Shown here in pieces: positions 19,006 through 30,400 of a stretch of 64,000 bases of DNA. Source of the stretch: Cunninghamia lanceolata (Eukaryota > Streptophyta > Pinopsida > Cupressales > Cupressaceae); NCBI GenBank assembly GCA_027924645.1, contig BSBN01000047.1, positions 1,302,001 through 1,366,000 on the forward strand, given 5' to 3'. The notes beneath the pieces were generated by a model. The model made no database searches. It was not told where the DNA came from and saw only the letters and a list, made by a program, of their open reading frames with translations. Both the position numbers and the translations under genes were made by a program. Within the stretch, counting starts at the first letter, position 1, and each line of letters starts with the position of its first letter.

Positions 19006-21479
19006 CTACTTTCTTAGAAAGAAACACACTTGCTTGAAAGAAACAATTCATTGTGCTAAAATGAAATTCAAAGGCAATTTCATCAATTGTCAAACTATAG
19101 CAATGAAATACTCTGAATGCAACAATGTTGTTTGAATAACAAATCTCTTTTTAGTTTTTTTATAATTTAAAAGAGAAACCTATAGGTGATATTATCTAAA
19201 TAGTTATACAAAAAAGGAAAACACAACATAATATTACATGCAAAGATGACAACGATGAATAGAAAGACACAACATAATAACATAGAGATGAAATACCAAG
19301 AGATCTCCTCCAAGTTGGGGAAGCGGGCCCTACTCTCCCAGCTAGAGATGATCCTCTTCAACTCAAACTATCTTCAGATGAAATTCCCCTTCATTTGCAT
19401 TCAAAACAGCCCCAAAGTGGGCATGCATTCATGAGCTAAAACAAGGAGTTTTCCTCCAACTGAAAAGCAATACAATCTGACTAAAATTGGGACTAACTAA
19501 GAGAGACTAACTAGCTCCTATTTATACACTTGAGCATTATTGGAAGAAATAACTATCCAAAATCCTAACTGCAATGAATTGGGATTTAAACCAGTTGCTT
19601 TATTTATTACATCAGCAGTTCTCTGCGATTTACTTCAGATCAGATATTTGTATCAATTTAATCTTTGGCAGTCTGAATGATTTCTTGGAATGGCACAGTG
19701 CTAATGGTTAGTTACTTTAGTTGGCATAGATGCCGATTAATAACTACTTCAGTTATCACTTAAATAAAGTCATATGTGGACTTGGATCTTAGTAGGCTAC
19801 TTTTATTGGGGCATTAGTTGTATTTGCATTGTTGGACTCTTAATTAGCCCTAGGATTGACTTTTAGTAGTCATCAAATCAAGGTGAGAATGGCTCTCTTG
19901 GTGTGTAGTATCATCTAGATCTATCCAGAGTTTAAGCTCTTCACAAGAAAGGGGGCTCCGAAGGGGTCCAGAGACCACTGGGAGATTCACCCCTGTAATC
20001 CTTATGCAATCATACACAACTTATACCACAATTTCATAAGGTATGTATTTGAAAATATAATTCAAGTGATTTAGCCAAGAGATTTCATCAAAAGAAAATA
20101 AGGACTAAACAAATATATAATCCAACCAAAAGACAAACATAATCATAATAATATATATGCCATAAAGTTACATCAGAGTCTTTTAGAACAGAAAATATGT
20201 AGAAATAGACGAGTCATATATTTGACTCATCACCTAGATTGATCGTATTTAGGTACCATCCCTGATCATCCAAGGCCACCTCAATGTAGTCAAGGCCATC
20301 TCTATTCAGTCAAGTTCACCCTTGTCTTAGTCATATTAAGTTAACTAATCTATTGACTGGTAGTTCAAATCTTGATATCTTAGTTTGGAGTTAACTCACC
20401 TTCTGATTGAGAGTGATTGTGAGTTAAACTAATGACCTCTAGACACAATCTCCTTGATTCATGTGTCTTAGAGGCCTATATATATTTGTATGCAGTCCTT
20501 TGTATGGTATCTTTTTATATCCTAAATATTGGAATGGTTGATATTTGCATTCTAAGTATTTGTTTATTTTCATGTAAATTTTGGAACTTGTCTTCTCTTA
20601 CCTAGATCTTGGCTCATGTGTTTGGATTCTCATTAAATCTTATAAAAATAAACAAGAGTACAATCTTCAATATTTTGGTGTTTGAGAAAAGAGTGAATCA
20701 TTGAATCCTCATGCTATCTAGTCTCCTTTGTTTCATCTACTTATCCAAATTCTTTTCTTACTAATCCTCATTGCAGTCTAAGGTTACATAGCTTCTCATA
20801 GAGTATGATCTAAATTGATTTGATACCACATTGACAATTCTATGAGCATTAAATAATAAAAAATAAGTCATTACTGTTTTAAGATACTATATATTCTATA
20901 TGATATTTATTTCCATCAAGATAGATTTTACATTGATTGTATGTATTTAAAATATTATTTTTCTCATACAAACTTCCCAAACCAATTAACTCCCTATGGG
21001 AAACTTCTTGACAACTAACCTACAAACTAATCACTAAAACATTTCATAACACTACTATCATTTATAATGTTTATTTATTTAATACTTTACAATACTATAC
21101 TAACATTCAAATGTAATATAATAATCCCAACACTCTAAACATGAACCACTCTGGGACTAATAAATCCACCAATGACATTAGTCATTAGTACAAATTCTAA
21201 AAACATGGCACATACCTTGGAGACTTCCCTAAGCTAATATGAAAATCCACCACATGTAATAAAACATGAAATGCACGATGGGCATGTTGGGACCTAAAGA
21301 ATCAGCTCCCAAACATGCATTATTTTGCCCTAAAAATCCACTATAATTCCCACTTTTGCCTTTACATAATAACCCATCATATATATCTGATCAGAGAGTA
21401 ATTTTCCATGTGTTCCCTTCTGAGAATTTCCTAAGTAAAAATCCCCCAAGTCATTATGTTTTTCTTCCCTTTGAAAATT
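19006..21479. other. No recognisable gene
   Basis: AT-rich sequence with only short shadow ORFs. I see no conserved protein motif, tRNA or clear LTR end in this stretch. Confidence 0.5.
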
Positions 21480-22261
21480 TTGCTCAATTGTTGGCTTTGT
21501 TGGCGAATTGGCTGGTCCGCAAACTATCATTTTCACCGACTAAGTTCATGGGTTCACCTTTTTCAATTCCTTGATTTTCTAATAGGGAAGAGAAAGAGAG
21601 ATTGAAGTTTGAAACTTAGAAAAATTAGGCACGTGAAGTCCTTTTGTCGATGAATTTCTTGGTTCGCAAACCGTCAGGTTCACTGACAACCAAGTTCGCT
21701 GCCTGAGGATTTCGCTAATGACATAAGACAAGAAAGAAAAGGGGATTAAGAGAAAGGAAAAGTAGAAAGATAGATAAAAGTTGAAGTTTGTGGTCTTTGT
21801 CGGCGAATCAACTAGTTCGTGAACTGCTGACTTCACCAACCAAGTTCGTAAGTTTTTGTTTTCGTCAATTCACCGATAAGGTGATCAAGCAAAAAAAGAA
21901 AAGAGGTTTGGAGAAGCAAAGGGGCCGTGAAAGTCAAAATTATCTAAGGCATAAAAAGAAAAGGCAAAGTCTTTTGTTAGCAAAAGTTGTTGTTCATGAA
22001 CCATTTGGTTCACCGATAAGGAGGTTCGACGACGGGAGATTTCACCAACAGAAGAGAGATCCACTAGACAAAGAAGTAGAGATAAAGGCAAAGGGAAATG
22101 GTGATGGTGGAAGATAAAAAGAAAAACTAAGTGTTTGTCAATGAATCAATTGGTTTGCAAACCGCCAGTTTCATTGACAATAGTTTGCCATTTCAATATT
22201 TTGCCAATAGGCCGATAGGGAGGGAAGACAAAATCAAGGCAAAGGGAAGTGTGAATTTTTT

Positions 22262-22266
22262 TCTAA
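22262..22266. repeat. Target-site duplication tctaa (left)
   Basis: Repeated at 26913-26917 beyond the right LTR. Confidence 0.75.
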
Positions 22267-23227
22267 TGATGTAGTCAAGCTAGGAGAATCCAATGAAGGA
22301 CTATCCATCCTTGTAGCCTAATCAACTAATACCATGATCATAATGGATATGCAACGGAAGCTAACAACTAATCAACAGAAAGATAAAAGATATTCATGAA
22401 CACAAAACACGAGATATATCCTGGGAAAACCCTAACAAGGAAAAACCCAGTCTTCAAAGCTCATTCCTCATATATTATAACTTCAAATCGAATTACACAT
22501 GCCTCAAAGGCTTTATAGATGCTAGGCCACAACCTAGGGATTACAAAAGATTTATACACCAATATTATTTCATGATTTCTTTCTTCTACATATTAATTCT
22601 CTGCTCTGCAACTCATTCTGCTTCTGCTCTGCTTTCTACTCTGTTCTGCTACTCAACTGGATTAACACAACTTAAGATCTTGCTTAATTTCTTCAAGCAA
22701 TTGGTCACTGCCTAGAAACAATCCTTTATCTCTTATTTATATCATCCACAATCTTTCTAAACATTAACAAGTCGGCCTAATTGCAACGGCTAGTATGAAA
22801 CATGTGTACACAGATAGGTCAGACCTAAACATAAGGTATTTCTCTGCTAGTACATAAAACTTCATGCAGATCTCCATGAAGGTCAGCTAGGTCCTATACT
22901 ACATTGAATAATGTTCCTTTAGGCTCTGCAAGTCACGGATTTGCTCCACAAGTTGATTAGACTTCACTGAACACTGTCAGCTCTGCTTTGTGAAAACAGG
23001 TAAAAATAGGTAATCTTCTAGCAATATCTTTCCAGGATCGAACCCAAATGATCTAAATTTTAGATATGTTGTAGATGATGATGTCTAGATGTTAAGTCCA
23101 GCTCCATAGTCTCTAATATTTAAGTGTGGTAAAATGCAGTATTCTCCAAGGTCGGTCTCCTGGTACTCTACAACGTCACTGCTAACTGTCTCAATTATTT
23201 TGAATGCTTCCAGATGTTCCTGCATCA
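22267..23227 (-). repeat. 3' LTR of the second non-autonomous element (961 bp)
   Basis: Runs from tgatgtagtc to cctgcatca. It aligns along its length with 25952-26912, with numerous transitions. The minus-sense R/U5 part contains a 'cctgggaaaaccctaa' block typical of plant copia LTRs. Confidence 0.85.
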
Positions 23228-24369
23228 GACTCTCAGGGTTAATTGAAAAGTGAGCCTCTTCACTTTGGTCTATATTATGGAAAAATCAATGATGTTTCCT
23301 TGAATAGGTTCAACAATTTGTTCACAGGTACTTGCAACTGCCTCAAGGTCGGAAGTCTGTTCAAGTCCACCCTGGAAAACTACCTCAAGTTCTTCTAGTT
23401 TGGCTTTCTACTTGCAATCCTTGCACTGCCTCAATGATTGGCAGTCTAAGCAAGTCTTCTATGCAAGTTGCCTCATGCTCTCCATCTTGTCAGGGTCTAG
23501 GTTCGGCGGTCTACTTGCAAGCCTTGCACTGCCTCAATGATTGGCAGTCTGAGCAAGTCTTCTCCGCAAGTTGCCTCAAGATCAATGTCTGCTTCAATCA
23601 ATTAAGAGTCAATAGATGCATACTTGTATCCTCTAGGACAATCATGCTACTTCTTTAACTCATTCATGAATTTCTCTGCAACACTTGCTAATATCTGGTT
23701 CTAGATACAATTCCCTCTGCACTCATCAGGATCTCATAGTTTCTGCTATGCATATACTGCTCCAACACTTGTATTTGTTTCTTCATTCACATTTTCTTCA
23801 CTCTGGTTATTAAACTTCCTAGACTCTCGTAGAATATCTTGTCATTCCCTCTTTCTCTACCACACAAACTTCTCTTTTCTATTATGCCTCACACTTGTTC
23901 ATACAAACTTTTTCTTACACTGCTTTCTTAGTTCTATAACACAAAACTCCTTAAGATCAATGCTTCTCCTTCTTCTAGTTTCTCTATTAAACTCAATGAT
24001 TCAACAGGTTCTTCTTCCTCCTCTGCATAAACTATCTCTGTATCAATAGGCTCTTCTTCTTCTACAGAAACTATCTCTGAATTATGCACTGCTTCTCCTT
24101 CATTAACTTTTCTGGTAATAGATTCTTGATGACATTCACTGCTTGATTCTTTTCTCCTCCAAACTTGAAAATAGGTTCCTCTGAATGATCTTCTATCAAA
24201 TCCTTTGTATCCTTGACTGTGAAAGGAATTGTGACCCCTATCATTTCTCCCTCTGTAGTTTGAATTACTATCCTAGTTCTGTTCCACATAAGGTCTGCAT
24301 CCTTATTCATATCTTCTTTTCTTTCCAACACATGAATACTTCCATCTATACAACCTTCTAAACATACAA
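23228..24369 (-). other. Internal region between gag remnant and 3' LTR
   Basis: No conserved domain. It holds a 103-bp tandem duplication: two copies starting at 23408 and 23511 share 'ccttgcactgcctcaatga' and 'gcaagttgcctca'. A short minus frame (24071-24331) and its neighbour frame are acidic (runs of Glu), possibly the end of an old gag-like ORF. There is no clear long polypurine tract next to the 3' LTR. Confidence 0.5.
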
Positions 24370-24374
24370 GTAAC
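24370..24374. repeat. Target-site duplication gtaac of the solo LTR (left)
   Basis: The same five bases follow the solo LTR at 24853-24857. Confidence 0.8.
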
Positions 24375-24852
24375 TGTTGTTATATGGAACCTAATCAGAC
24401 TTAGAGGTTATATTTACCCCACTTTTATCGGTGCGGTTTCCCCCCCAAATTCCTACAGGGTCAAGGGGTAGCGCCCCCAAGACGGGGTCAAGTGAATATA
24501 TACACGGTTTTTATTATTTCATAATGCACCGGGAGTTAATTTTTTCATTGACCGACATAAGAAAACCCTATTTTGTAACCGACAAAAAGCTTGATAAAAA
24601 GTGGCTAAGGGTTAGGGTTTTGGTATTGTATTGTAGCATTTTGTAGCGGTATTGAGTTGCAGGGATTGTTGATTGTAATCGGTTTGATTTACTGGATAAT
24701 AATATTGGACTCTTTGTTTGGTGGATGTAGCCCGAGTTTGGGTGAACCACATTAAAACTTGTCTCTCATTGTTATTATTTCTATGTATTTACATTTCTTT
24801 GTTTAATCTTTATTTGCATTTAATTGATATCTTCTGCCGGCTAACCCTAACA
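24375..24852. repeat. Solo LTR (478 bp)
   Basis: Begins tgttgttata and ends ccctaaca, with TG...CA ends, flanked by gtaac on both sides. It contains an LTR-like 3' part ('gggtgaaccacatt', 'cttgtctctcattg'). No internal region is attached, so it is a solo LTR left by LTR-LTR recombination. It interrupts the second non-autonomous element just downstream of its gag-like frame. A 71-codon plus ORF inside it is not a gene. Confidence 0.8.
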
Positions 24853-24896
24853 GTAACATGTTTCCATTGTGTTCCATCAATCCATCCATAATCCAT

Positions 24897-25763
24897 CTAC
24901 ATACAATCTATCATAGGCTTTCTCCTTCTCATTTTATTCCAACACATCTTCTCAGAATGACTCCTCAATCCACAAAACTTACAAGGATGTAGATCCCAAC
25001 ACAATTCCTTTTCATGTCCATGTATATTACAATGTGAACAATACTTACCTCTTCTTCCCTGATTTGATTTGTTTGAATTTGCAATAACATCTTTACCTCT
25101 ATCATATCCAAGGCCTTCACTTCTGGATCTTATTACTAGTTCAATAGGTTATGTAATTCCTTGTTGACACTTTCCCAATCCTTTTCCTTCATATCCCATT
25201 CTTTGCATGATTTTAAAACCAATACCATCACCAACAACTACAGGTTTAGTCACACTATCATCTTCAATCTCACTATCTAAAGAAACTTTTGCATCATCAC
25301 AACAATCATTAGTATCACAAGAAACATCACAAAATTTAGGTTTAGATCTCTAACTTTCATTCTCTTTTCTTCATGCTACAAGTGTCTGCTCCAACTGATT
25401 AACCTGTTCCTTCAATCCTAATATTTCATTCTTTTGCAAACTATCCTTCTTTTTCAATTCTTCCAAACTTTCTTCCAGATTTTTGTTTCTCTTTTCTACC
25501 TTCTTGAACAACTTAGATCCTTCTTCCAATTCTTCAAATCTCTTTTCAACATCCTCAAATAATTTCAGCTCTACCTCTAAATCTTCATTCCTCCTCTTTA
25601 CATTTTTCAGTTCTTCTTCAAGAGCATCATATTTGTCCTCTCCTAATTCTTTTATCCTTTCCAACAACTCTAAATTACACCTTTTAATTTCACATAATTC
25701 TTCTTCCAAAATATCCTTTTCGCACAATAGGGTTTCATTTTCCAATTTTTCCCATTGAAACAA
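24897..25763 (-). pseudogene. gag: Gag-like protein: coiled coil, G-patch, two CCHC knuckles
   Basis: A single frame of 288 codons read from 25763 to the TAG at 24897-24899, with three internal stops (TGA after LVA at 25371, TAG about nine codons later, TAA inside the G-patch). The N-terminal ~130 residues are a strong Glu/Lys/Leu coiled coil. The G-patch is at plus 25110-25240 (FKIMQRMGYEGKGLGK, then a GLGYDRGK tail). Two CX2CX4HX4C knuckles lie at about 24930-25030 (CSHCNIHGHEKELC and CKFCGLRSHSEKMC). A G-patch placed ahead of zinc knuckles in a Gag-like protein is unusual; in the Tat elements here the G-patch sits in pol. The role was presumably element RNA binding. Confidence 0.8.
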
Positions 25764-25936
25764 ATCAGATAAACAACTTAATTTAAGAAGCTTACCGAAG
25801 CTTCCTTATCTTGATCTTTTTTAGCAGTGATACTTGTTACTTCTAGGGTTTCATACTTCTTTCAACACTTTCTTCCTTCCAAATAGATTCACAATCTTCC
25901 CAACAAATTTGCAACCAGCCCAACAGATTCAAAACC

Positions 25937-25949
25937 AGCTCTGATACCA
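25937..25949 (-). promoter_or_regulatory. Primer-binding site (initiator tRNA-Met type)
   Basis: Minus strand TGGTATCAGAGCT lies two bases from the 5' LTR end at 25952, the same class of PBS as at 11445-11458. Confidence 0.88.
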
Positions 25950-25951
25950 AT

Positions 25952-26912
25952 TGATGCAGTCAAGGTAGGAGAATCCAATGAAGGATTGTCTAGCCTTACA
26001 TCCTAATCAACTAACACCATGATCATAATGGATATGCAATGGAAGCTAACAACTAATCAACAGAAAGATAAGAGATATTCATGAACACAAAACACGAGAT
26101 ATATCCTGGGAAAACCCTAATAGGGAAAAACCTAGCCTTCAAAGCTCATTCCTCATATATTATAACTTCAAATTGAATTACACATGCCTTAAAGGCTTTA
26201 CAAATGCTAGACCACAACCTAGGGATTACAAAATATTCATACAACAATATTCTTTCATGATTTCTTTCTTCTACATCTCAATTCTCTGCTCTGCAACTCA
26301 TTCTGCTTCCTGCTCTATTTTCTACTCTATTATGCTACTCAACCGGATCAACACAACTTAAGATCTTGCTTCATTTCTTCATGCAATCGGTCAGTACCTA
26401 GAAACAATCCTTTATCTCTTATTTATATCCTCTGCAAGATTTCTAAACATTAACAAGTCGGCCTAATTGCAACAGCTAGTATGAAATGTGTGTACACGGA
26501 TAGGTCAGACCTAAACATAAGGTATTGCTCCGCTAGTACATAAAACTTTGTGCGGATCTCCATGAAGGTCGGCCAGGTCCTATACTTCATTAAATAATGT
26601 TCCTTTAGGCTCCACAAGTCATGGATTTGTTCCACAAGCTTATTAGACTTCACTAAACACTATCGGCTCTGCTATGTGAAAATAAGTAAAAACATGTAAT
26701 CTTCTGATAGCGATATCTTTCCGGAATCGAACCCAAATGATCTAAATTTTGGATATGTTGTAGATGATGATGTCTAGATGCTAAGTCTAGCTCCGTAGTC
26801 TCTAATATTCAAGTGTGGTAAAAGTATTCTCCAAGGTTGTTCTCTCGATATTTTGCAACTTCATTGCTAACTGTCTCAATTGTTTTGAATGCTTCTGGAT
26901 GCTCCTGCATCG
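25952..26912 (-). repeat. 5' LTR of the second non-autonomous element (961 bp)
   Basis: Runs from tgatgcagtc to gctcctgcatcg. The last base differs from the left LTR (catca), a transition at the element terminus. TSD tctaa follows at 26913-26917. Confidence 0.85.
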
Positions 26913-27420
26913 TCTAAGGAAGAGAAGTTACCAACAAAGAGAAAAGGAAAGAAAAGTGAAGACAAGTGTCTTTGTCAGTAAAAGGGATAGTTCGTGAACC
27001 AATAGGTTCGTCGACAGTTCAATTCGCCGGCAAGAAAATTTGCTGATAAAGGGTAAAGGCAAAATGAAGATAGAAAAGATGAAAGAAAAGGATTAAGGCT
27101 TGGTTCATGAAAGAAAAGATTTGCAGATAAGGTGAAAAATAAGCAATTTCTTTCATCGGCAAAGTGGGCAGTTTGTGAACCATTTGGCTAGGTTCGTCGC
27201 AGGGTGATTTTGCTGATAAAGCAAGAATAAAGAAGAGAAGAAAAAGGAAGAAAAAGGAAGAATGAAGTGGTGAAGTGGATGGTTTGCCAAATTAATATTT
27301 TTCTGATAAAGCAAGAAATTGGATGAATGAAGCGGCGAAGAAGAATAAAAAAGAAACAAAGGGCTAGTTTGCGTCGGGTTGAATTTGTTAATAAAAGGAA
27401 AAATGGGGTTCAAAAGCAAA

Positions 27421-30400
27421 ATCAAGTGAAAATCAAATGTTTAGTAAAGCATAATATAAATGTAATAGTTTAAAGTATTTTAAAATTAGTTTTAAATATT
27501 TTTGAAAGGTTGTAAAGTGCTTTACGTTTGGCGGATTGTATTCAAACACCCATTTGCCATAAATCGTGCCATGATTGTAGGGTAGTACAAGCTAATATGT
27601 ACCCAGAAGTTAATGTTTGGCAGGCCAAGGTCAACTGTAGGTGGTTGAAACAGTAGATATCTTTAATGCAAAAGGACCAAAATTGAATGAAAGGATGAAG
27701 TGTCTCAACAACCAAATCCTTTTGTTGGTACTTCCATTCTAAAAGAACACCAGGGGATATTAGGTGTTTTCAAGTTTGTGGATCTTCTGATAGGATCTTT
27801 GGGCTAAATTTTAAATGTAGCATGGGCAAATCTAAATTTCTTGTTGACTGAGTTGTCAATGCCTAGGACTGCACATAAGCAAAGTGCTATATATGCATAC
27901 TTGAGAGATTTTGTGGGTGTTGTTTCTTTGTTGGTGGCTGGAGGTTGTGTAGGTCCAACAATGCTTCTAGGGCTCCAAATCATGCCATATCCCATTGCAG
28001 AGAAGTAATGGAATGGTGAAATAATTGAAATATAATTGTGCAGTAAGGATTGTGCAAAGAATGCCTTAATGGTAGTTTGTATGTATTTAGGGTCTTTCCT
28101 CTTATCACATTTGTCGATAATTTTGTATTGGACATTTGAAAATGTGATAGCATTTTAAATATATTACAAGCCTTGTAATTGTCATTTGTTCTTTATATTT
28201 GAACGCATGTAGTTCTATTTTGGATTATTAAGTATGTTTGAAGCACAAAACCTACAATCTGATACAACATGTGCTTAGATCAACTTCTCTTTATTTCCCT
28301 ACCATTTGTTTCTTTTTTTTCATTTGAGACTATGTAGCCCAATTGGATTGGCACCAACATTGCTTCCATTAGACCAATATCACACTTTTTAAATCAAACA
28401 AATATTTACTAGTGGTTTTGGGGAAAAGCCATCCTTCCTGTGCATGTACATTCGCACAGATGTATCAGCTATATAGGGGTTTTGTAACAACCAGTTGTTC
28501 TTGATCTAGTGACAGTCTTTGGGACCAAGACAACGAGTTGGGTTTGATTGTCCATTTATTTTTAGTTGTTCATCTAGTTTGAACTCAATACCTGTTAAGG
28601 TATACCCCTTGGAATATCCCTCTAGAGCCTAGCTGAGCTCAAAATGTAGGGGATGAAACCCACCCTCATAGAGTTGACCTTTAACCTTCCATGTTTTGTT
28701 GATGGACTGATTATGCTTACATGGTGATAACCTTGGTCTTGTCAGTGTGATTTCATCCTAGGAAGTGAAGTTGCGGTTTTGGGACCCAAAAGGGCATATG
28801 GAAATGCTCTGGATGCTTTGATAACACTTTGGACAAAATATCATGATGTTATGATACCTATGTGTTAACACATAGATGATTATGTCTTTAAGTTTGAATG
28901 CACAAATTGATGACTATGTTTGGAAATTTTGATTATGGAAAACCAAAATGAAGTTGCTATTGAATTAAGAATTTTAAAACAAAAAAACTAAAAGAAAATC
29001 TTTTGGGTTGATACAAGATTACTTGTAGGCATAATATGCTTCTAAATTAGATACCTTGCTTAAGTGATTTGTGAGCTCATTTCTCACAAATTAGGGTTGA
29101 GTGATAAAAACTACTCTTTAGGCTAGTAAACCAACCAAAGTGTACCCTCAACACATGAAAAAGATTCTAAAATTAACTTTAAACTTCTCCTTTCATCTCT
29201 AATAATTCCAATACCAAGGACTAGGACATATCATCAGCTTACACCATTCATCTTCTCTTTTACACTTGTCTCCTATATGTATCTACAACTCTCTTAGTAA
29301 CATTGCCAATTCTATCATCATTTGCGTTTGTTCATTTATACCATGTTGAACTTGATTTTGATTCTTATTTTTTAGTATCACCATTTTCTCTCTTATATCT
29401 ACCATCATAATATGATTTTGAGCATCTATCACTAGCATCCATCTTTCATGAACATTCTTCCATCGCATCTTCCATCTTGCGTTATTATTGCATGACTTCC
29501 TTTAATAATATAACATTATTCCTTTGCAACTTGTAAGATTCATTTGTGATCTAAGGCCTAGGGATGAATTTAGTGGACAACTCAATCAAATATATTCAAT
29601 TATGTTATGTACAGAAGCAATTTGTTTGCATGATAGAGACTCAAGATGTATAGTGTAAAAGAACAAGGAAAAAGAGAGAACAATTGACAACCAAATTAGA
29701 ACTCTAACAAAAAAATTATATTATGCTAGTTCTATATGTATTATCTATGAGGATATATGTGTGTTATCTATCTCCTCTCTAGAATGTCTTGCTAAAAAGA
29801 ATGGTTATGTGAACTATTATACAAAGAAAAAGCAAGATGAAGAATTGGTTGGAATCACGGTGTTTCATATTTTGCTTCAACTATCACAACTACCAAAGAG
29901 TAGTCTAGCTTTGCAATATGTTGCCATAATTTTATGACTTATTATTGACATGTCATTGTTGAGATAGATGAAGAATAAAATGAAGAAAGGTATGTGGAAA
30001 TGCTTCCTACACTAATCTTAGAGGAGAGTATTGTGCAGATTTTTAATCTTTACAATTACAAAAAGTAGAAACACATAAAACATAAAAGAAACAATATACC
30101 ATAACATCAGGTGTAAGTGGCGAAAACCTTTTCAAAATAAAACCCCCACACTCCAAAGAAACCCAATGTATTATTCAATAATCTTAAACAAGGTTACAAT
30201 ACACTTGTAGAGAAAGACTTAACATGGAGTATCACCAACATTTAAGTCTAGAGTGATTTCAGTTGCATTTCAATACCTGCGAATACACCATACAAACTAC
30301 AACTCCAAGTACCAATTTATTTGCAAGAATTCAAACTAGAAACTATAAATAGTTTAGGAAAATGATTAGCAAAACCACAAGAAGTATGGTGCCCGAACTT

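Larger units (their letters stand above)
22267..26912 (-). mobile_element. Second non-autonomous LTR element (coiled-coil/G-patch/knuckle protein, no pol)
   Basis: 4646-bp minus-strand element with 961-bp LTRs at 22267-23227 and 25952-26912, flanked by TSD tctaa (22262-22266 and 26913-26917). An initiator-Met-type PBS lies next to the right (5') LTR. LTR termini form an 8-bp perfect inverted repeat, TGATGCAG / CTGCATCA. Inside are a decayed gag-like gene (24897-25763), an acidic non-conserved region and a 103-bp tandem duplication (23408-23612), but no RT or integrase. A 478-bp solo LTR has inserted at 24375-24852. The LTRs differ at many sites, so this copy is much older than the 5104-12556 element. 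Confidence 0.85.
21480..27420. repeat. Diverged tandem repeat array, interrupted by an LTR element
   Basis: Units of roughly 130-180 bp recur near 21490, 21635, 21790, 21970, 22130, and after the inserted element near 26965, 27150 and 27280. The common core is 'gtcggcgaat', then 'ggttcg(c/t)(a/g)aacc', then 'ggttcaccgac', 'aagttcg' and 'ttcgccgataagg'. The core contains inverted words (ttcgtgaac, gttcac), so each unit may fold. Stretches between cores are A/G-rich. No protein is recognisable. The LTR element 22267-26912 splits the array. Confidence 0.6.

Noticed and set aside
24431..24646. 71-aa ORF
   Set aside because: Lies wholly inside the solo LTR 24375-24852.
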